From Paenibacillus alba (GTDB lineage Bacteria > Bacillota > Bacilli > Paenibacillales > NBRC-103111), in assembly GCF_013204855.1 (NCBI RefSeq), contig NZ_JABMKZ010000030.1, positions 1 to 64,000 of the forward strand: a stretch of DNA of 64,000 nucleotides, given 5' to 3'. Both the position numbers and the translations under genes were made by a program. The notes under the pieces are model-generated. The model had not been told where the DNA came from. It saw nothing but the letters and a program-made list of their open reading frames with translations, and did no database searches. This document shows positions 23,809 through 34,034 of the stretch, piece by piece (the first letter of the stretch is position 1; each line of letters begins with the position of its first letter).

Positions 23809-25368
23809 TTACATCGGTTGTGTCTTTTTCAAATAGGCCCGCCATGTGATGCACCATTGCTTCGGATCATCCAGAGACGATTCATCGTTCCGGTGAACGG
23901 TACTGTTATGCGGAGCTGATCTTACGATATCCGGCTGCGTGTAGGCTTCATTCGAAATATGCGCCAGCGCCTGAATGTATTCGTCCAAATCCTCTTTGGA
24001 ATACGACTCTGTCGGCTCCAAAGTAAACGGCTGCTTGACGATATACGGATGGTGAGACGTCCAGTAATGCAGGCCGAAATCACACATGCGGCGGGTAATA
24101 TCCTCTGTCGTGACACCTGTCTCATCGGTCAGCTGCTTCCAGCTGTAGCGAACCTGCTCGAGGCGGCGTCCTTTGATATACGGTGCGCTCGCTCCGCGAA
24201 TTTGCAGGATTTTGTGATAGAGATAATTGTTGTTCAGAACGGCAATTTGCGCGACATCCTTCAGCCCACCCGGACCAAGGCTCATAATCCAAGCATAGGA
24301 GCGCAGCACCGTCTGAGCTACTCCATGGAAGCTGCGGACTTTGCCAATGCTGTCTGACGTCTGATTTTTCAACACATAACGGCTTCCGTCGTAATCCACG
24401 AGCGGTCCAGGCAAGAAGCGTTTAAGATCCTCACTTACACCTAGAGCGCCTGTAGCCGGACCACCGCACATATGTGGAGCCGCAAACGTCTTATGCAAAT
24501 TGAAGAAGCACATATCGAAGCCCGCTTCCTTCGCTCTCGTGATGCCAAGCAAACCATTGGCATTAGCTTGATCATAGAAGCAGACTCCGCCCGCTTCGTG
24601 AACAATGTCCGTAAACTCGCGGATTCGGTGGTTATAGATGCCCGTGTCTTCCGGGTTCGCAACGACAAAACCGGCTGTTCGCTCCGAGATGACAGCTTTC
24701 AGCTTCTCCAGATCCGGGAAGCCGTCCTCGTCAGGATGCAGCGTAATGATTTTGTACCCCTTGACCGCAGCAGTCGCCGCTTGTGAGGGGTGGGAGAATA
24801 TCGTCGTGATGATCTCATCCCGCTGATCTCCCTCTCCCCGCGAATCATGATATGCGCGAACAATGGAGGCCATCGCAAGCAAAGCTTGCGTGCCGCTGCT
24901 TGGCTGGAACGAGAAGGCGTCCATCCCGCTGATTTCACGCATGGCTAGGTCCAGCTTATAAAATATCTCCAGCATACCCTGCACAGAATCAGCCTCCTGC
25001 AGGGGATGCAGCTCCATCATATGCGGCGTACGGATCAGCATTTCGTTGATGCGCGGAATATACTTCATCGTACAAGTCCCTTGTCCGATCTCGACATTCA
25101 AATCGGAGCCAAGCGTCTCTTGCGATAGGCGCAAATAATGCCGAAGCACCTTGGCTTGACCAATCTCAGGCAAAGCAGGGGCTTTGCTTCGCTTCATGGA
25201 TGCAGGAATCCGTCCAATACCGTCTCCTACCTGAGCTGCAATGCCAGCTTCCGTTCCTGGCGGGATAACCCCCCGCTCCCCTTGACGGTGAAGCTCAAAT
25301 ATGACGGGCTCATCCCATTTGGCTTGATGAAAATTACGGACTTTATGGTCTCTGCGAATTCGTTTCAT
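23809..25368 (-). CDS. gcvPB: Divergent glycine decarboxylase subunit 2-like protein (GcvPB-like)
   Basis: A 519-residue PLP enzyme, longer than usual GcvPB (about 490). The cofactor Lys is in NLHKTFAAPHMCGGPA (Lys 293). Canonical proteins read PHGGGGPG after this Lys, so the glycine loop is altered. TCTMKY near residue 100 and TLEPTESYSKEDLDEY near the C-terminus are retained. Normally GcvPA/PB decarboxylate glycine and load the aminomethyl group on lipoyl-GcvH. Here no gcvT or gcvH is adjacent, and the gene ends a sugar operon, so the real substrate is open. It follows the gcvPA-like gene by 30 bp. Confidence 0.78.
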   Translation of the reverse strand: MKRIRRDHKVRNFHQAKWDEPVIFELHRQGERGVIPPGTEAGIAAQVGDGIGRIPASMKRSKAPALPEIGQAKVLRHYLRLSQETLGSDLNVEIGQGTCTMKYIPRINEMLIRTPHMMELHPLQEADSVQGMLEIFYKLDLAMREISGMDAFSFQPSSGTQALLAMASIVRAYHDSRGEGDQRDEIITTIFSHPSQAATAAVKGYKIITLHPDEDGFPDLEKLKAVISERTAGFVVANPEDTGIYNHRIREFTDIVHEAGGVCFYDQANANGLLGITRAKEAGFDMCFFNLHKTFAAPHMCGGPATGALGVSEDLKRFLPGPLVDYDGSRYVLKNQTSDSIGKVRSFHGVAQTVLRSYAWIMSLGPGGLKDVAQIAVLNNNYLYHKILQIRGASAPYIKGRRLEQVRYSWKQLTDETGVTTEDITRRMCDFGLHYWTSHHPYIVKQPFTLEPTESYSKEDLDEYIQALAHISNEAYTQPDIVRSAPHNSTVHRNDESSLDDPKQWCITWRAYLKKTQPM

Positions 25369-25398
25369 GGCGTTCCGTCCTTTCTCTATATAAGTCGA

Positions 25399-26814
25399 TC
25401 ACGGTTTGCGAACGATAGTTTGAATGGTGTCTGCCAGACGCTCTAGATCGGCCTGCGCATGAATTTCCGTCACACAGTACAGAGCGCATTGCCCCCATGC
25501 CGGGAACGAAGAGGACAAATCTTTGCCTCCAAATATGCCGGCTTCAGACAGACTCGCATTCACTTGTGCGACGGTTAGGCCTGTATCGTTGAAATCAACA
25601 ACGAACTCCTTGAAGAAAGCTGTCTCTCCGAAGCGCAGGGAAATGCCTGGAATGGCCGAAAGTTTCATCGCTGCATATTGCGCCTTCTGCATGATCGTCT
25701 CGCCGACCTCCTGCATACCCGCCGGTCCAAGCAAGGACAGGTAAACACCTGCGGTTATCCCCCATAATGCCGTCTGGGTACCGACAGACTCCTTCCCTTT
25801 CTCACGAAGCGCGAACGATGTGCGCTCATAGGCGACATCGCCGAAGCCATATTCGCCTTCAACCTCCGTTGGCACGATGCCGAACAAGCGTGATGGATAT
25901 TCCATAACGTAAGCCTCTTCGTCTCGTGTCGCGATAAATCCGGCTTGCCCGCCGCCGTAGTTCATATGCATTCCCAGCGGCTGCAAATCTCCACAGACGA
26001 TGTCTGCGCCGTACTGGCTGGGAGGCTGTAGAACGCCAAGTGAGATCGGGTCCACGCCAACGATGCAGATCGCATCCACGGAATGCGCCAGCTCGGAGAT
26101 GTCATTGCCTTGGTCTTCGATGATGCCCAGATAACCCGGATTCTCGAAATATACGGCAGCTATGTCGCTCGACAGCTTGCTGCGCAAATCAGCCAAATCC
26201 ATCTTGCCGGTGGTCTCGTCGATTTCAACAAAGCGCAGCTCCATCACAGGTGTGCAGTAGTTGTTAATAATCATCACTTTGTCGGGATCGACAGACTTGG
26301 GAAGCAGCGCAACACGGCGGCCTGTCAGGCGGCCCGCCATCCGAATCGCGGTTGAAGCCGCTTGCGCCCAGTCGAAGGTCGGGACATTGACGACATCCAT
26401 GTCAACGAGTTCCGCCATTAGACTTTGATACTCGAACAGCGTTTGAAAACGCCCGTGATCCTCATAGGGTTCACCCGCATAAGCCGTCACGAACTCGGAA
26501 CGCTGATTAATTTCGTCACACACAGCCGGAATAAAATGCTGCCAGCAGCCCGCTCCGAGGAAATTCAGATAAGCGGCCCCGTGCTTGTTCTTGGCGAGCA
26601 GGCCATCAATATGACGGCGCAGCTCATATTCGGTCATGGCTGGCGGGAGGTTCATCTCCCGATCGAGCTTCAAGCTGTCCGGAATAGCGTCATGAAGCTG
26701 ATCCATCGAGGTCAATCCGATCTCCTTCAGCATCGCATCACGAACCTCAGGCACGGTATTCGGTATATAAGGATGGGCATAAGTTCTGTTATTAGGCAAA
26801 GGTAACGCCTCCAT
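25399..26814 (-). CDS. gcvPA: Divergent glycine decarboxylase subunit 1-like protein (GcvPA-like)
   Basis: A 471-residue partner of the GcvPB-like protein. Recognisable family blocks are YLNFLGAGCWQHFIPAV, LMAELVDMDVVN and VGVDPISLGVLQPPSQYGAD, followed by IFGGKDLSSS. Other conserved blocks differ: the usual TPYQPEISQG is replaced by YAGEPYEDHG, and the REQHIRREKATSNIC region reads ALREKGKESVGTQ. The ATG at 26814 overlaps its own GGAGG; a TTG at 26799 with 8-base spacing may be the true start. It lies 75 bp after the SDR gene with no terminator between. Confidence 0.78.
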   Translation of the reverse strand: MEALPLPNNRTYAHPYIPNTVPEVRDAMLKEIGLTSMDQLHDAIPDSLKLDREMNLPPAMTEYELRRHIDGLLAKNKHGAAYLNFLGAGCWQHFIPAVCDEINQRSEFVTAYAGEPYEDHGRFQTLFEYQSLMAELVDMDVVNVPTFDWAQAASTAIRMAGRLTGRRVALLPKSVDPDKVMIINNYCTPVMELRFVEIDETTGKMDLADLRSKLSSDIAAVYFENPGYLGIIEDQGNDISELAHSVDAICIVGVDPISLGVLQPPSQYGADIVCGDLQPLGMHMNYGGGQAGFIATRDEEAYVMEYPSRLFGIVPTEVEGEYGFGDVAYERTSFALREKGKESVGTQTALWGITAGVYLSLLGPAGMQEVGETIMQKAQYAAMKLSAIPGISLRFGETAFFKEFVVDFNDTGLTVAQVNASLSEAGIFGGKDLSSSFPAWGQCALYCVTEIHAQADLERLADTIQTIVRKP

Positions 26815-26889
26815 TCATCGTTGTGTACGCTTAGATTCTTGGCTTGCTTGGCTGGCTGGCGCTGGGCAGCGGTTGGACTTGAATCGCCC

Positions 26890-27672
26890 TTAGGCAATGC
26901 CCCCGCCATCCACGACAAGCACGCTTCCCGTTACCCATGAAGACATATCGCTCGCCAGAAAAAGTACCGCATTCGCGATATCGCGTGGTGTTCCCAGCCT
27001 TTCCAGCGGGCGACCGCCGGCTGAGGCAACTAGGAATTCAGCCTCGTTGCGCTGAAGCTGCTTGGCTTCATCCCGCAGCAGCGGCGTGTCGGTATCGCCT
27101 GGCGAAACGCAGTTCACACGGATGTTCGCGGCGCCGTGATCAATAGCCATCGCCCGCGTTAAATTGACGACGCCCGCTTTGGCCGCGCAGTAGGCGGCAG
27201 CGCGATCTCCGCCTTTGAGTCCCCAGCCGGAGCCGGAGTTGATGATGCTACCGCCGCCCTGCCGCTCCATAATCGGAACGATATATTTGGACAGCAGATA
27301 AACACCCTTCAAAGAGACATCAATCACTAAGTCCCAGTCGCGTTCTTCCAGCTCAACGACCGTTTTACGGCGAATAATCCCGGCATTGTTGAACAAAATA
27401 TCGATTCGTCCATGAGCTGCATCTATGTCTGCGGCAACACGCTGGCAATCAGCGGAGGATGACACATCACAGCGATAGAAGCTCGCTTGGCCCCCCTGCT
27501 GTTTAATGCCGGCGACCGCCGACTCTCCTTGCGCTTCGTTAATATCAAGCAAGATGGCATAAGCTCCGAAGCTGGCCAGCAGCTCAGCGGTCGCAAGCCC
27601 AATGCCTGATGCTCCGCCGGTCACAACAGCGATTTTTCCCGATACGTTCAATAGGTCATGTGTATTAAGCAT
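26890..27672 (-). CDS. SDR-family oxidoreductase in sugar operon
   Basis: A 260-residue classical short-chain dehydrogenase with TGGASGIG near residue 18, NNAG near 93, catalytic Ser in INSGSGWG and YCAAK near 160. The C-terminus is SVLVVDGGGIA. The start ATG at 27672 follows AGGAGGG and overlaps the end of the beta-galactosidase gene by 8 bp, so it is coupled to it. It precedes the Gcv-like pair. An oxidation or reduction of a sugar or hydroxy acid derived from the imported glycoside is likely, but the substrate cannot be named. Confidence 0.83.
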   Translation of the reverse strand: MLNTHDLLNVSGKIAVVTGGASGIGLATAELLASFGAYAILLDINEAQGESAVAGIKQQGGQASFYRCDVSSSADCQRVAADIDAAHGRIDILFNNAGIIRRKTVVELEERDWDLVIDVSLKGVYLLSKYIVPIMERQGGGSIINSGSGWGLKGGDRAAAYCAAKAGVVNLTRAMAIDHGAANIRVNCVSPGDTDTPLLRDEAKQLQRNEAEFLVASAGGRPLERLGTPRDIANAVLFLASDMSSWVTGSVLVVDGGGIA

Positions 27673-30600
27673 GGTTTGTTCCCTCCTGTTGTAACTGTTT
27701 CATTTCTCGTCTCATTTGATGATTCAATCGTTCTGGCGAAGCATCTTCGGATAAATAAGGCCTGAGCAGCAGCTGGAAGCGAAATGCTTCCGAGGTGACC
27801 ATATTCTCAGGGGATTGAGCAGGTCCACAGCTGTTGCTTCCTAGACCATTCTGCCTGTAATCCAGATTGAGTGTAATGAAGTCACGCGGCACAAGCTCAC
27901 TTGCATGCTTGGCTGCTTCTAAGTCAGCATCCGTATATCGTCTTGCGCTGAATTCAAGGGTTGGCGCTCCTGCCGCAAGCAGGCCGATTCCGGCGCCATT
28001 TGCGATGGATACCCATCTTACATCAGTGCGGTTGCCGTTTTCCTGCGGATAAATATAGGGTGTGAACAGCTCATCGACAGATTTCCGGTATACCCCGAAC
28101 CGTCCGGCTTCCTTGCTATCGGAGTAGTTCTCTCCAGGGCCACGTCCATACCATTTCACTGCATCCATGTCACCTGGCATCTCCATCTGGAGTCCAATCT
28201 TCGGCAGCATAGCAGGCGGCTTGCCTTCAGGAACGCCCTGCACGTCGATCACGATGAGACCAGAACCCGTTATGGTGTAAGTCGTTTCACATCGGAAGCC
28301 CCAGTCGAATACCGGAGGGGCAAGGCGAGACGACCAAGTTATCCGAATCGTCCCTTCGTTAAGCCGCTCCCAGCGGCAATGATCTATTCTTTCGCTGAGC
28401 TTATCGAGATATGCCTTGCGCCAATCCGGAAGGACGTACATATCGTTATCAATCGGCGCACGCCAGAAGTTAAGACGCGGCCCTTTGTTCATAAGCTCCT
28501 GGCCGTTCATTCGCAGCGAGCTGATTCTTTCCAGCCGCGTATCGAATACCATTCGGAATGAATCGCCCGCGAGAATAAGCTGATAATGTTTCTCTACACA
28601 GGATAAAGCCGGACTTGGCGAACTAGCGTTATTAGCAGCTTTGCTGGAGCTGACATTCCCGATTTGTTCACTGCTCGCAGCAGCGGCTAGAGCAAGCTGG
28701 CCCCAAGCTACCTCATGGCCTTGCGCACCCCAGGTGCAGTCGGAGGCAAGCGTGAAGCTGATATTCAACCAGCGCTCCGCTTCCTGCTCCAATAAGATTA
28801 AATCTGCTGTTACAGGAACATGCAGCTCTGCCTGTTCACCAGGTCCAATGCGAGGAAGAACAAGCACGCCGCTCTGAACGGTCCGCCCTTCTACCGTCAC
28901 GCTCCAAGCCGCATGAAGATGATCCAGCGTCAGAAAATCATAACGATTCACGATGCGTATGCGATCCTCTTTGATATACTCGACCCTCACAGGCTCAATA
29001 ATTTTCTTATATTCAATAAGACCCGGCGATGGTGTCCGGTCCGGCTGGACAAGACCATCAATAACAAAATTACTATTGTTCGGCACATCGCCGTAATCTC
29101 CGCCGTAGGCATAATCATCTTGGCCATCCGCCGTCTTTCGGCGGATTCCGTGGTCAATCCATTCCCAGACGAAACCGCCTTGCAGCCTTCTATACGCATC
29201 AAAGGTGTCAAAGTACGGCTTGAGTCCGCCTGGACCATTCCCCATCGCATGAGCGAATTCGCAGAGGATATGCGGTTTAGGGTGATCAACCAGCTGACCG
29301 AAACCGGTCATCTTCTCAACGGAGGAGTACATGGTGCTTACCACATCACATACTTCCGCTTCCCGATCTTCTTCGTAATGAATAAGCCGGGTTGGATCTG
29401 CTTGCTTGCACCACGCCGACATCGCTCGGAAGTTGCAGCCGAAGCCGGACTCGTTGCCAAGGGACCAGAACAGGACCGAAGGATGATTCTTATCGCGCTC
29501 CACCATGCGGCGTACGCGGTCGACATAAGCTTCCTGCCAAGCAGGATCATCGCTTAACCGGGAAATATTGCCCAGAGGCTCGAAGCCGTGGGTCTCCAGA
29601 TCGGTTTCTTCCATAACATACAAGCCATACTCGTCGCAGATATCATAGAACCGCGGATCATTCGGATAATGAGCAGTTCTGACTGCATTGATGTTGTACT
29701 GCTTCATCATCTTTACATCTTGTATCATAGTTGACAGCGTTACAGTACGCCCTGTGTCGGGATGGTGATCATGACGGTTGACGCCTTTCAGCAAGATCGC
29801 CTTGCCGTTCACCAGAAACTGGCCATCCTTCACTTCAATCTTGCGGAAGCCAACTCGCTGGGCTACAGCCTCTATCAACCTATCATTCTGATCCCGCAGG
29901 CATATGGTCAAATGATAGAGTGCCGGAGCCTCCGCGCTCCAGAGCGCAGGCTTCGCGACCGGCATTGCGAGCTCCAGAACCGTCCGCTCAGCTGTCGTAG
30001 TGGCCGCAATCAGCTCTTCGGCCGAAACAACGAGATGACCTGCGTTATCGAAGAGCTGCAGCTGGAGCCCTCCTTGCAGAGCATCGCCTTGCAGTTCAAT
30101 TTGAACCGATAACATCGCATCGCTGTAGTTCGCGTCCAATTCGGTCACGATTCGATAGTCCGTGATACGGGCAGAAGACGGCTCCGAAATCAGATAAACA
30201 TCCCGGAAAATGCCGCTCATATACCACATGTCCTGATCTTCCAAATAGCTGCCATCTGACCATTGATAAACACGCACTGCCATGCGATTGATTCCCTGCT
30301 TCACATACGGCGTCAGATCGAATTCGGATGTCAATCGGCTTCCTTGGCTGTACCCCACGAATGTCCCGTTCATCCATACATGGAACGCACTGTCTACGCC
30401 ATCGAATTTCACAGCCAGTTTCCTGCCGTCCCAGTGCTGCGGAAGCTCAAAATCCCGCACATAGCTTCCTGTCGGATTATCGTTTGGCACATGTGGAGGG
30501 TCAACCGGGAACGGATAATATAAATCTGTATAATGCGGGTTTCCATAACCCTTCAGCTGCCAGTGGCCTGGAACTTGAAGCTCATCCCAACCGGACAGAT

Positions 30601-30823
30601 CATAATTTTCTTCGTAGAAATCCTCCGGCGCCCATTCAGGCCCCTTCGCATAATGAAACTTCCAACTGCCATTCAATGATCTGAACCACGGGGAGCTCCC
30701 ACGGTCATAGCTCAAAGCTTCGGCTGGATCGGAATGCGGGATAAAATACGCCCGACTCTTCGCGCGGTTGCGCTCCAGTACTGCAAGGTTATCCCAATCG
30801 CGTGTTACTTTCTCGTTACGCAT
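27665..30823 (-). CDS. lacZ: Beta-galactosidase, glycoside hydrolase family 2
   Basis: A 1052-residue LacZ-type enzyme, the usual length. The sugar-binding domain starts near residue 45. The catalytic barrel has NRHDHHPDTGR, acid/base Glu 458 in SLGNESGFG and nucleophile Glu 522 in ILCEFAHAMGNG. The C-terminal bgal small-chain domain follows. There is no signal peptide, so it is cytoplasmic and acts on imported galactosides or related glycosides. The start ATG follows GGGAGGAG. It is the fourth gene of the operon behind the sugar transporter. Confidence 0.92.
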   Translation of the reverse strand: MRNEKVTRDWDNLAVLERNRAKSRAYFIPHSDPAEALSYDRGSSPWFRSLNGSWKFHYAKGPEWAPEDFYEENYDLSGWDELQVPGHWQLKGYGNPHYTDLYYPFPVDPPHVPNDNPTGSYVRDFELPQHWDGRKLAVKFDGVDSAFHVWMNGTFVGYSQGSRLTSEFDLTPYVKQGINRMAVRVYQWSDGSYLEDQDMWYMSGIFRDVYLISEPSSARITDYRIVTELDANYSDAMLSVQIELQGDALQGGLQLQLFDNAGHLVVSAEELIAATTTAERTVLELAMPVAKPALWSAEAPALYHLTICLRDQNDRLIEAVAQRVGFRKIEVKDGQFLVNGKAILLKGVNRHDHHPDTGRTVTLSTMIQDVKMMKQYNINAVRTAHYPNDPRFYDICDEYGLYVMEETDLETHGFEPLGNISRLSDDPAWQEAYVDRVRRMVERDKNHPSVLFWSLGNESGFGCNFRAMSAWCKQADPTRLIHYEEDREAEVCDVVSTMYSSVEKMTGFGQLVDHPKPHILCEFAHAMGNGPGGLKPYFDTFDAYRRLQGGFVWEWIDHGIRRKTADGQDDYAYGGDYGDVPNNSNFVIDGLVQPDRTPSPGLIEYKKIIEPVRVEYIKEDRIRIVNRYDFLTLDHLHAAWSVTVEGRTVQSGVLVLPRIGPGEQAELHVPVTADLILLEQEAERWLNISFTLASDCTWGAQGHEVAWGQLALAAAASSEQIGNVSSSKAANNASSPSPALSCVEKHYQLILAGDSFRMVFDTRLERISSLRMNGQELMNKGPRLNFWRAPIDNDMYVLPDWRKAYLDKLSERIDHCRWERLNEGTIRITWSSRLAPPVFDWGFRCETTYTITGSGLIVIDVQGVPEGKPPAMLPKIGLQMEMPGDMDAVKWYGRGPGENYSDSKEAGRFGVYRKSVDELFTPYIYPQENGNRTDVRWVSIANGAGIGLLAAGAPTLEFSARRYTDADLEAAKHASELVPRDFITLNLDYRQNGLGSNSCGPAQSPENMVTSEAFRFQLLLRPYLSEDASPERLNHQMRREMKQLQQEGTNHA

Positions 30824-30876
30824 GGCTGCTTCTCCTCCCGAATCTCTATCTCTCTGTCTATTAAACTACTTTCAAA

Positions 30877-31689
30877 CTACCCTTTAATTCCCGTACTTGC
30901 GATCCCACCGACAATATAACGCTGCGCGAAAAAGAACACGGCCAGCGGCGGGATGGAAATCAGACAAGTAATCGCCATAATGGACTGCATATCGACGCCA
31001 AACATCCCTTTGAACTGCGACAATCCCAGCGTCAATGTGTATTTCGATTGATCATTGAGGAAAATGAGCGGTCCCAGATAATCGTTCCAGCAGCTCATCA
31101 TTTGAAACACGCCGACTAGGATGAGCGAAGGTCCCATAAGAGGAACGATGATTCGCACCAGAATGGCAAATTTGTTAGCCCCATCAATCGTTGCCGCCTC
31201 ATCTAACTCACGGGGAAGCGTCAAAATGAACTGTCTGAGCAAGAAGATAAAATAAGCCGAGCCGAACCACGATGGAACAATAAGCGGTTTGAGCGTATTA
31301 ATCCAGCCTAGGTAATTAAACTCCATATACTGCGGAATCATCGTGACTTCCCAAGGGATCATCATGGTAGCAAGCACTACCAGAAACAATAGATCGCGCC
31401 CTTTGAACTGGAATCTCGCAAACCCGTAGGCGACGAGTGTACAGGAGATCAGCTGGCCAAGCGTTGACATCAACGTCACGATGACGGTATTTTTCAAGAA
31501 TAAATTAAAAGGCTGAATCGTCCATGCATCGGCAAAATTACTGAATTTCCAAACTGATGGAATCCATTTGGGAGGGAAAAGGTAAAGTTCGGTCTGCGAT
31601 TTCAGCGCTGTTGTCACCGCCCAGAACAGCGGAGCTATGAATAGCAGCGAACAGACAATCAGAAGCGAATAGACGATGATCCGTTTCAT
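30877..31689 (-). CDS. Carbohydrate ABC transporter permease, MalG type
   Basis: A 270-residue CUT1 permease with six membrane segments. The EAA loop is EAATIDGANKFAILVRIIVP. It starts with a 4-bp overlap (ATGA) on the MalF-type gene, behind GGAGGA. Together they form the channel for the adjacent binding protein. The ATPase is absent and is probably a shared MsmX-like protein, as is common for CUT1 systems in this group. Confidence 0.9.
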   Translation of the reverse strand: MKRIIVYSLLIVCSLLFIAPLFWAVTTALKSQTELYLFPPKWIPSVWKFSNFADAWTIQPFNLFLKNTVIVTLMSTLGQLISCTLVAYGFARFQFKGRDLLFLVVLATMMIPWEVTMIPQYMEFNYLGWINTLKPLIVPSWFGSAYFIFLLRQFILTLPRELDEAATIDGANKFAILVRIIVPLMGPSLILVGVFQMMSCWNDYLGPLIFLNDQSKYTLTLGLSQFKGMFGVDMQSIMAITCLISIPPLAVFFFAQRYIVGGIASTGIKG

Positions 31690-32681
31690 GCCGACTTCCT
31701 CCTCCCGCCAGACTTCATTTTCTTTTGCGGCTTATTTTTCATTTCACCTTCATAGAACACCCAAGCCTCCGACGACTTGAAAACAAGGAACGTCAAACTG
31801 AGCACAATAAGGAACATGAACCAGGCGTTTGCTGCGGAATATCCCATTTTAAAAAACTTAAAAGCATTCTCGTACATATACATCGCATAGAAATACGTTG
31901 ATTTCAGCGGCCCGCCTCCCGTGAGCAGAAGGGCAAGAGTCAACTGCTGGAACGCTGCGATAATGGACGTAATGAGATTGAAGATAATGGTCGGGCTGAG
32001 CATAGGAATCGTAACGCTGAAGAATTGTCTGAGCTTCCCAGCACCATCCATCGACGCGGATTCGTACAGATCCTTCGGTATCCCCTTCAGCCCGGCCAGA
32101 AAGACGAGCATCATCGAGCCTTGTCCCCATAGGCTGGCAACGACCATTGCTACCAGCGACCAGTGCGTATTATTTAACCAGTCCGGACCTTGCACACCGA
32201 TAATCGACAGGAAATAATTCAGAATGCCGTAATCTCCGCTGTATACCCAAGACCAGATCATAGCCAGCGCAACGCCTGAGATGACAGAGGGCAGGTAGAA
32301 TGCCGTGCGGAATATCGCGCTGCCGCGCATCTTCTGATTCAGAAGAATCGCAAGTCCAAGCGCCACCGCGATATTGAGCGGGACAAACAACGCTGCGAAC
32401 TTGATCGTCACGCCGAACGATTTCCAGAATAGCGGATCATCGGTAAACATAGCCACATAATTGCCTAAGCCAATAAAGTGCACTTCTCCTACAATCGGCC
32501 AATCAAAAAATGAAATAATGAGCGAGAATAACAACGGCCCTAACGTGAACACTAGGAATCCGAAGATCCATGGGAAAATGAAGAGGTAGGGAATGGCCCC
32601 ACCCCAACTTCTTTTCCTTCTAGGCATGAGGCTGGCCATTGCTTGTTCTGTGTTTGCTTGCTGCGGGTAGGTCTGAGCCAT
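31686..32681 (-). CDS. Carbohydrate ABC transporter permease, MalF type
   Basis: A 331-residue permease. A cytoplasmic N-terminus of about 30 residues is followed by six membrane segments. The EAA loop is ESASMDGAGKLRQFFSVTIP. The tail is very basic (NKPQKKMKSGGRRKSA). It starts seven bases behind AGAAGG, 32 bp after the binding-protein gene, and overlaps the MalG-type gene by 4 bp. Confidence 0.9.
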   Translation of the reverse strand: MAQTYPQQANTEQAMASLMPRRKRSWGGAIPYLFIFPWIFGFLVFTLGPLLFSLIISFFDWPIVGEVHFIGLGNYVAMFTDDPLFWKSFGVTIKFAALFVPLNIAVALGLAILLNQKMRGSAIFRTAFYLPSVISGVALAMIWSWVYSGDYGILNYFLSIIGVQGPDWLNNTHWSLVAMVVASLWGQGSMMLVFLAGLKGIPKDLYESASMDGAGKLRQFFSVTIPMLSPTIIFNLITSIIAAFQQLTLALLLTGGGPLKSTYFYAMYMYENAFKFFKMGYSAANAWFMFLIVLSLTFLVFKSSEAWVFYEGEMKNKPQKKMKSGGRRKSA

Positions 32682-32713
32682 CTCCTAACCTTCTTTCTGT
32701 AGAGGCTATCCTA

Positions 32714-33994
32714 TTATTTCAAATACCGCTCGCTGTCTTTGACAGCTTGATCCAGCGCATCTTGGGCATTGCTGCCATGCACGACAGCTTCTACGGCGGC
32801 AGATAGCTGACGATTCATCTCATTCCACTTGGCATTAAGCAAGAAAGCCGGGGAATTGTCGGAACGCTGCAGCATCGTGTAAAAAGGCTTGAACAACGGG
32901 TCCTGATCCTTCTTAAGCTCATTCACCACGCTTACTCTGACCGGCAGATCCGCTACGCGCATCTTGATTGCTTCGCTCCCAACGTAATATTTGATAAATT
33001 CCCAAGCCAGATCCTTCTGTTTGGAATCCTTGGCAATGGATAGGGCCGATTCAGCGACTACCCCTTTAACTGGTTTGCCTGCAAACGCTGGCATCTCCAC
33101 AGTGCCTACATCAATTCCTGCTTCCTTGAATGATTCCAATGGCCAGATGCCGCTTTCCCACATGGCGATTTTGCCGCCTTTGAAGATATCCTCACCGCTT
33201 TGCTGCCCCTTGCCGCCGGCTAACACAGCTGATCCGTTCTTGATCATGTCCCCGAACATTTGGATAGCTCCGGCTGTAGCTTTGCTGTTCATGAAGCCGT
33301 TAATGGTTTTGCCGTCATCCGAAATATAAGAGCCTCCGTTGCTCCATACAAAACCTTGCAGATCGTACGTATCATTTTCGGCTCGAACGCCGAACCCGTA
33401 CTGCTTCTTGGCTTTATCCGTCAGCTTCTTGGAGATTTCCTGGAATTCATCCCATGTCCATCCATCCTTTGGATAAGGAATCTTGGCATCATCAAACATT
33501 TTCTTGTTGTAATACACCACACGAGTTGTGAAGCCGGCTGGAATCCCATAGAGCTTGCTGTCGATCGTTGCGTAATTGAACAATCCTTTATAGAAGTCAT
33601 CCTTGTTGAGGTCCTTATCCCCGTCAGCATAGCTGTTCAGCGGTTCAAGGGACTGATGATACGTTGGAAAATCCCACATGTACATCACATCCGGGGGATT
33701 CGTTGCCCCAAAGCCTGCTGCCAGCTTCTGATCGAAACCGTCAGCGTAAGCTTCCACCTGAACGTTCGTTCCCGGATGGTTCGCTTCGAACTTTTTGGCG
33801 ATGTCCTGCTCGATCTTGAGGGCATCTCCGGTATCCCAGGTAGCGAATCGAAGCGTTTTCATGTTAGCCGAACTGCTGCCGGCTGTCGGTTGTGCCGCTT
33901 TGCCACTCGTACCTTCTTTATTAGCGACACATGCCGTAAGCGTAGTCATCGCCATTGTAGTCGTAAGAACAATGAGTGAAAGTTTCTTGTTCAT
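32714..33994 (-). CDS. Sugar ABC transporter extracellular solute-binding lipoprotein
   Basis: A 426-residue family 1 binding protein. The start at 33994 (MNKKLSLIVLTTTMAM) gives a proper lipoprotein signal ending TLTAC; a longer frame to 34072 would precede the signal and run through an inverted repeat. Typical blocks are IAKKFEANHPGTNVQVEAY, NPPDVMYMWDF and GKIAMWESGIWPLESF. It is first gene of the operon that continues through permeases, beta-galactosidase, SDR and the Gcv-like pair. The ligand is probably a galactoside or related oligosaccharide (inference). Confidence 0.88.
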   Translation of the reverse strand: MNKKLSLIVLTTTMAMTTLTACVANKEGTSGKAAQPTAGSSSANMKTLRFATWDTGDALKIEQDIAKKFEANHPGTNVQVEAYADGFDQKLAAGFGATNPPDVMYMWDFPTYHQSLEPLNSYADGDKDLNKDDFYKGLFNYATIDSKLYGIPAGFTTRVVYYNKKMFDDAKIPYPKDGWTWDEFQEISKKLTDKAKKQYGFGVRAENDTYDLQGFVWSNGGSYISDDGKTINGFMNSKATAGAIQMFGDMIKNGSAVLAGGKGQQSGEDIFKGGKIAMWESGIWPLESFKEAGIDVGTVEMPAFAGKPVKGVVAESALSIAKDSKQKDLAWEFIKYYVGSEAIKMRVADLPVRVSVVNELKKDQDPLFKPFYTMLQRSDNSPAFLLNAKWNEMNRQLSAAVEAVVHGSNAQDALDQAVKDSERYLK

Positions 33995-34034
33995 TCCGTC
34001 AGCTCCCCTATCTGTAAGTGAGTAAATAATAATT

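Noticed and set aside
23809..26814. Ordinary glycine-cleavage operon with a glycine riboswitch
   Set aside because: There is no gcvT or gcvH, and no tandem glycine aptamer upstream; the upstream gene is an SDR in the same transcript.
28820..29557. 245-codon frame antisense to the beta-galactosidase
   Set aside because: It lies within a full-length GH2 gene and shows no domain.
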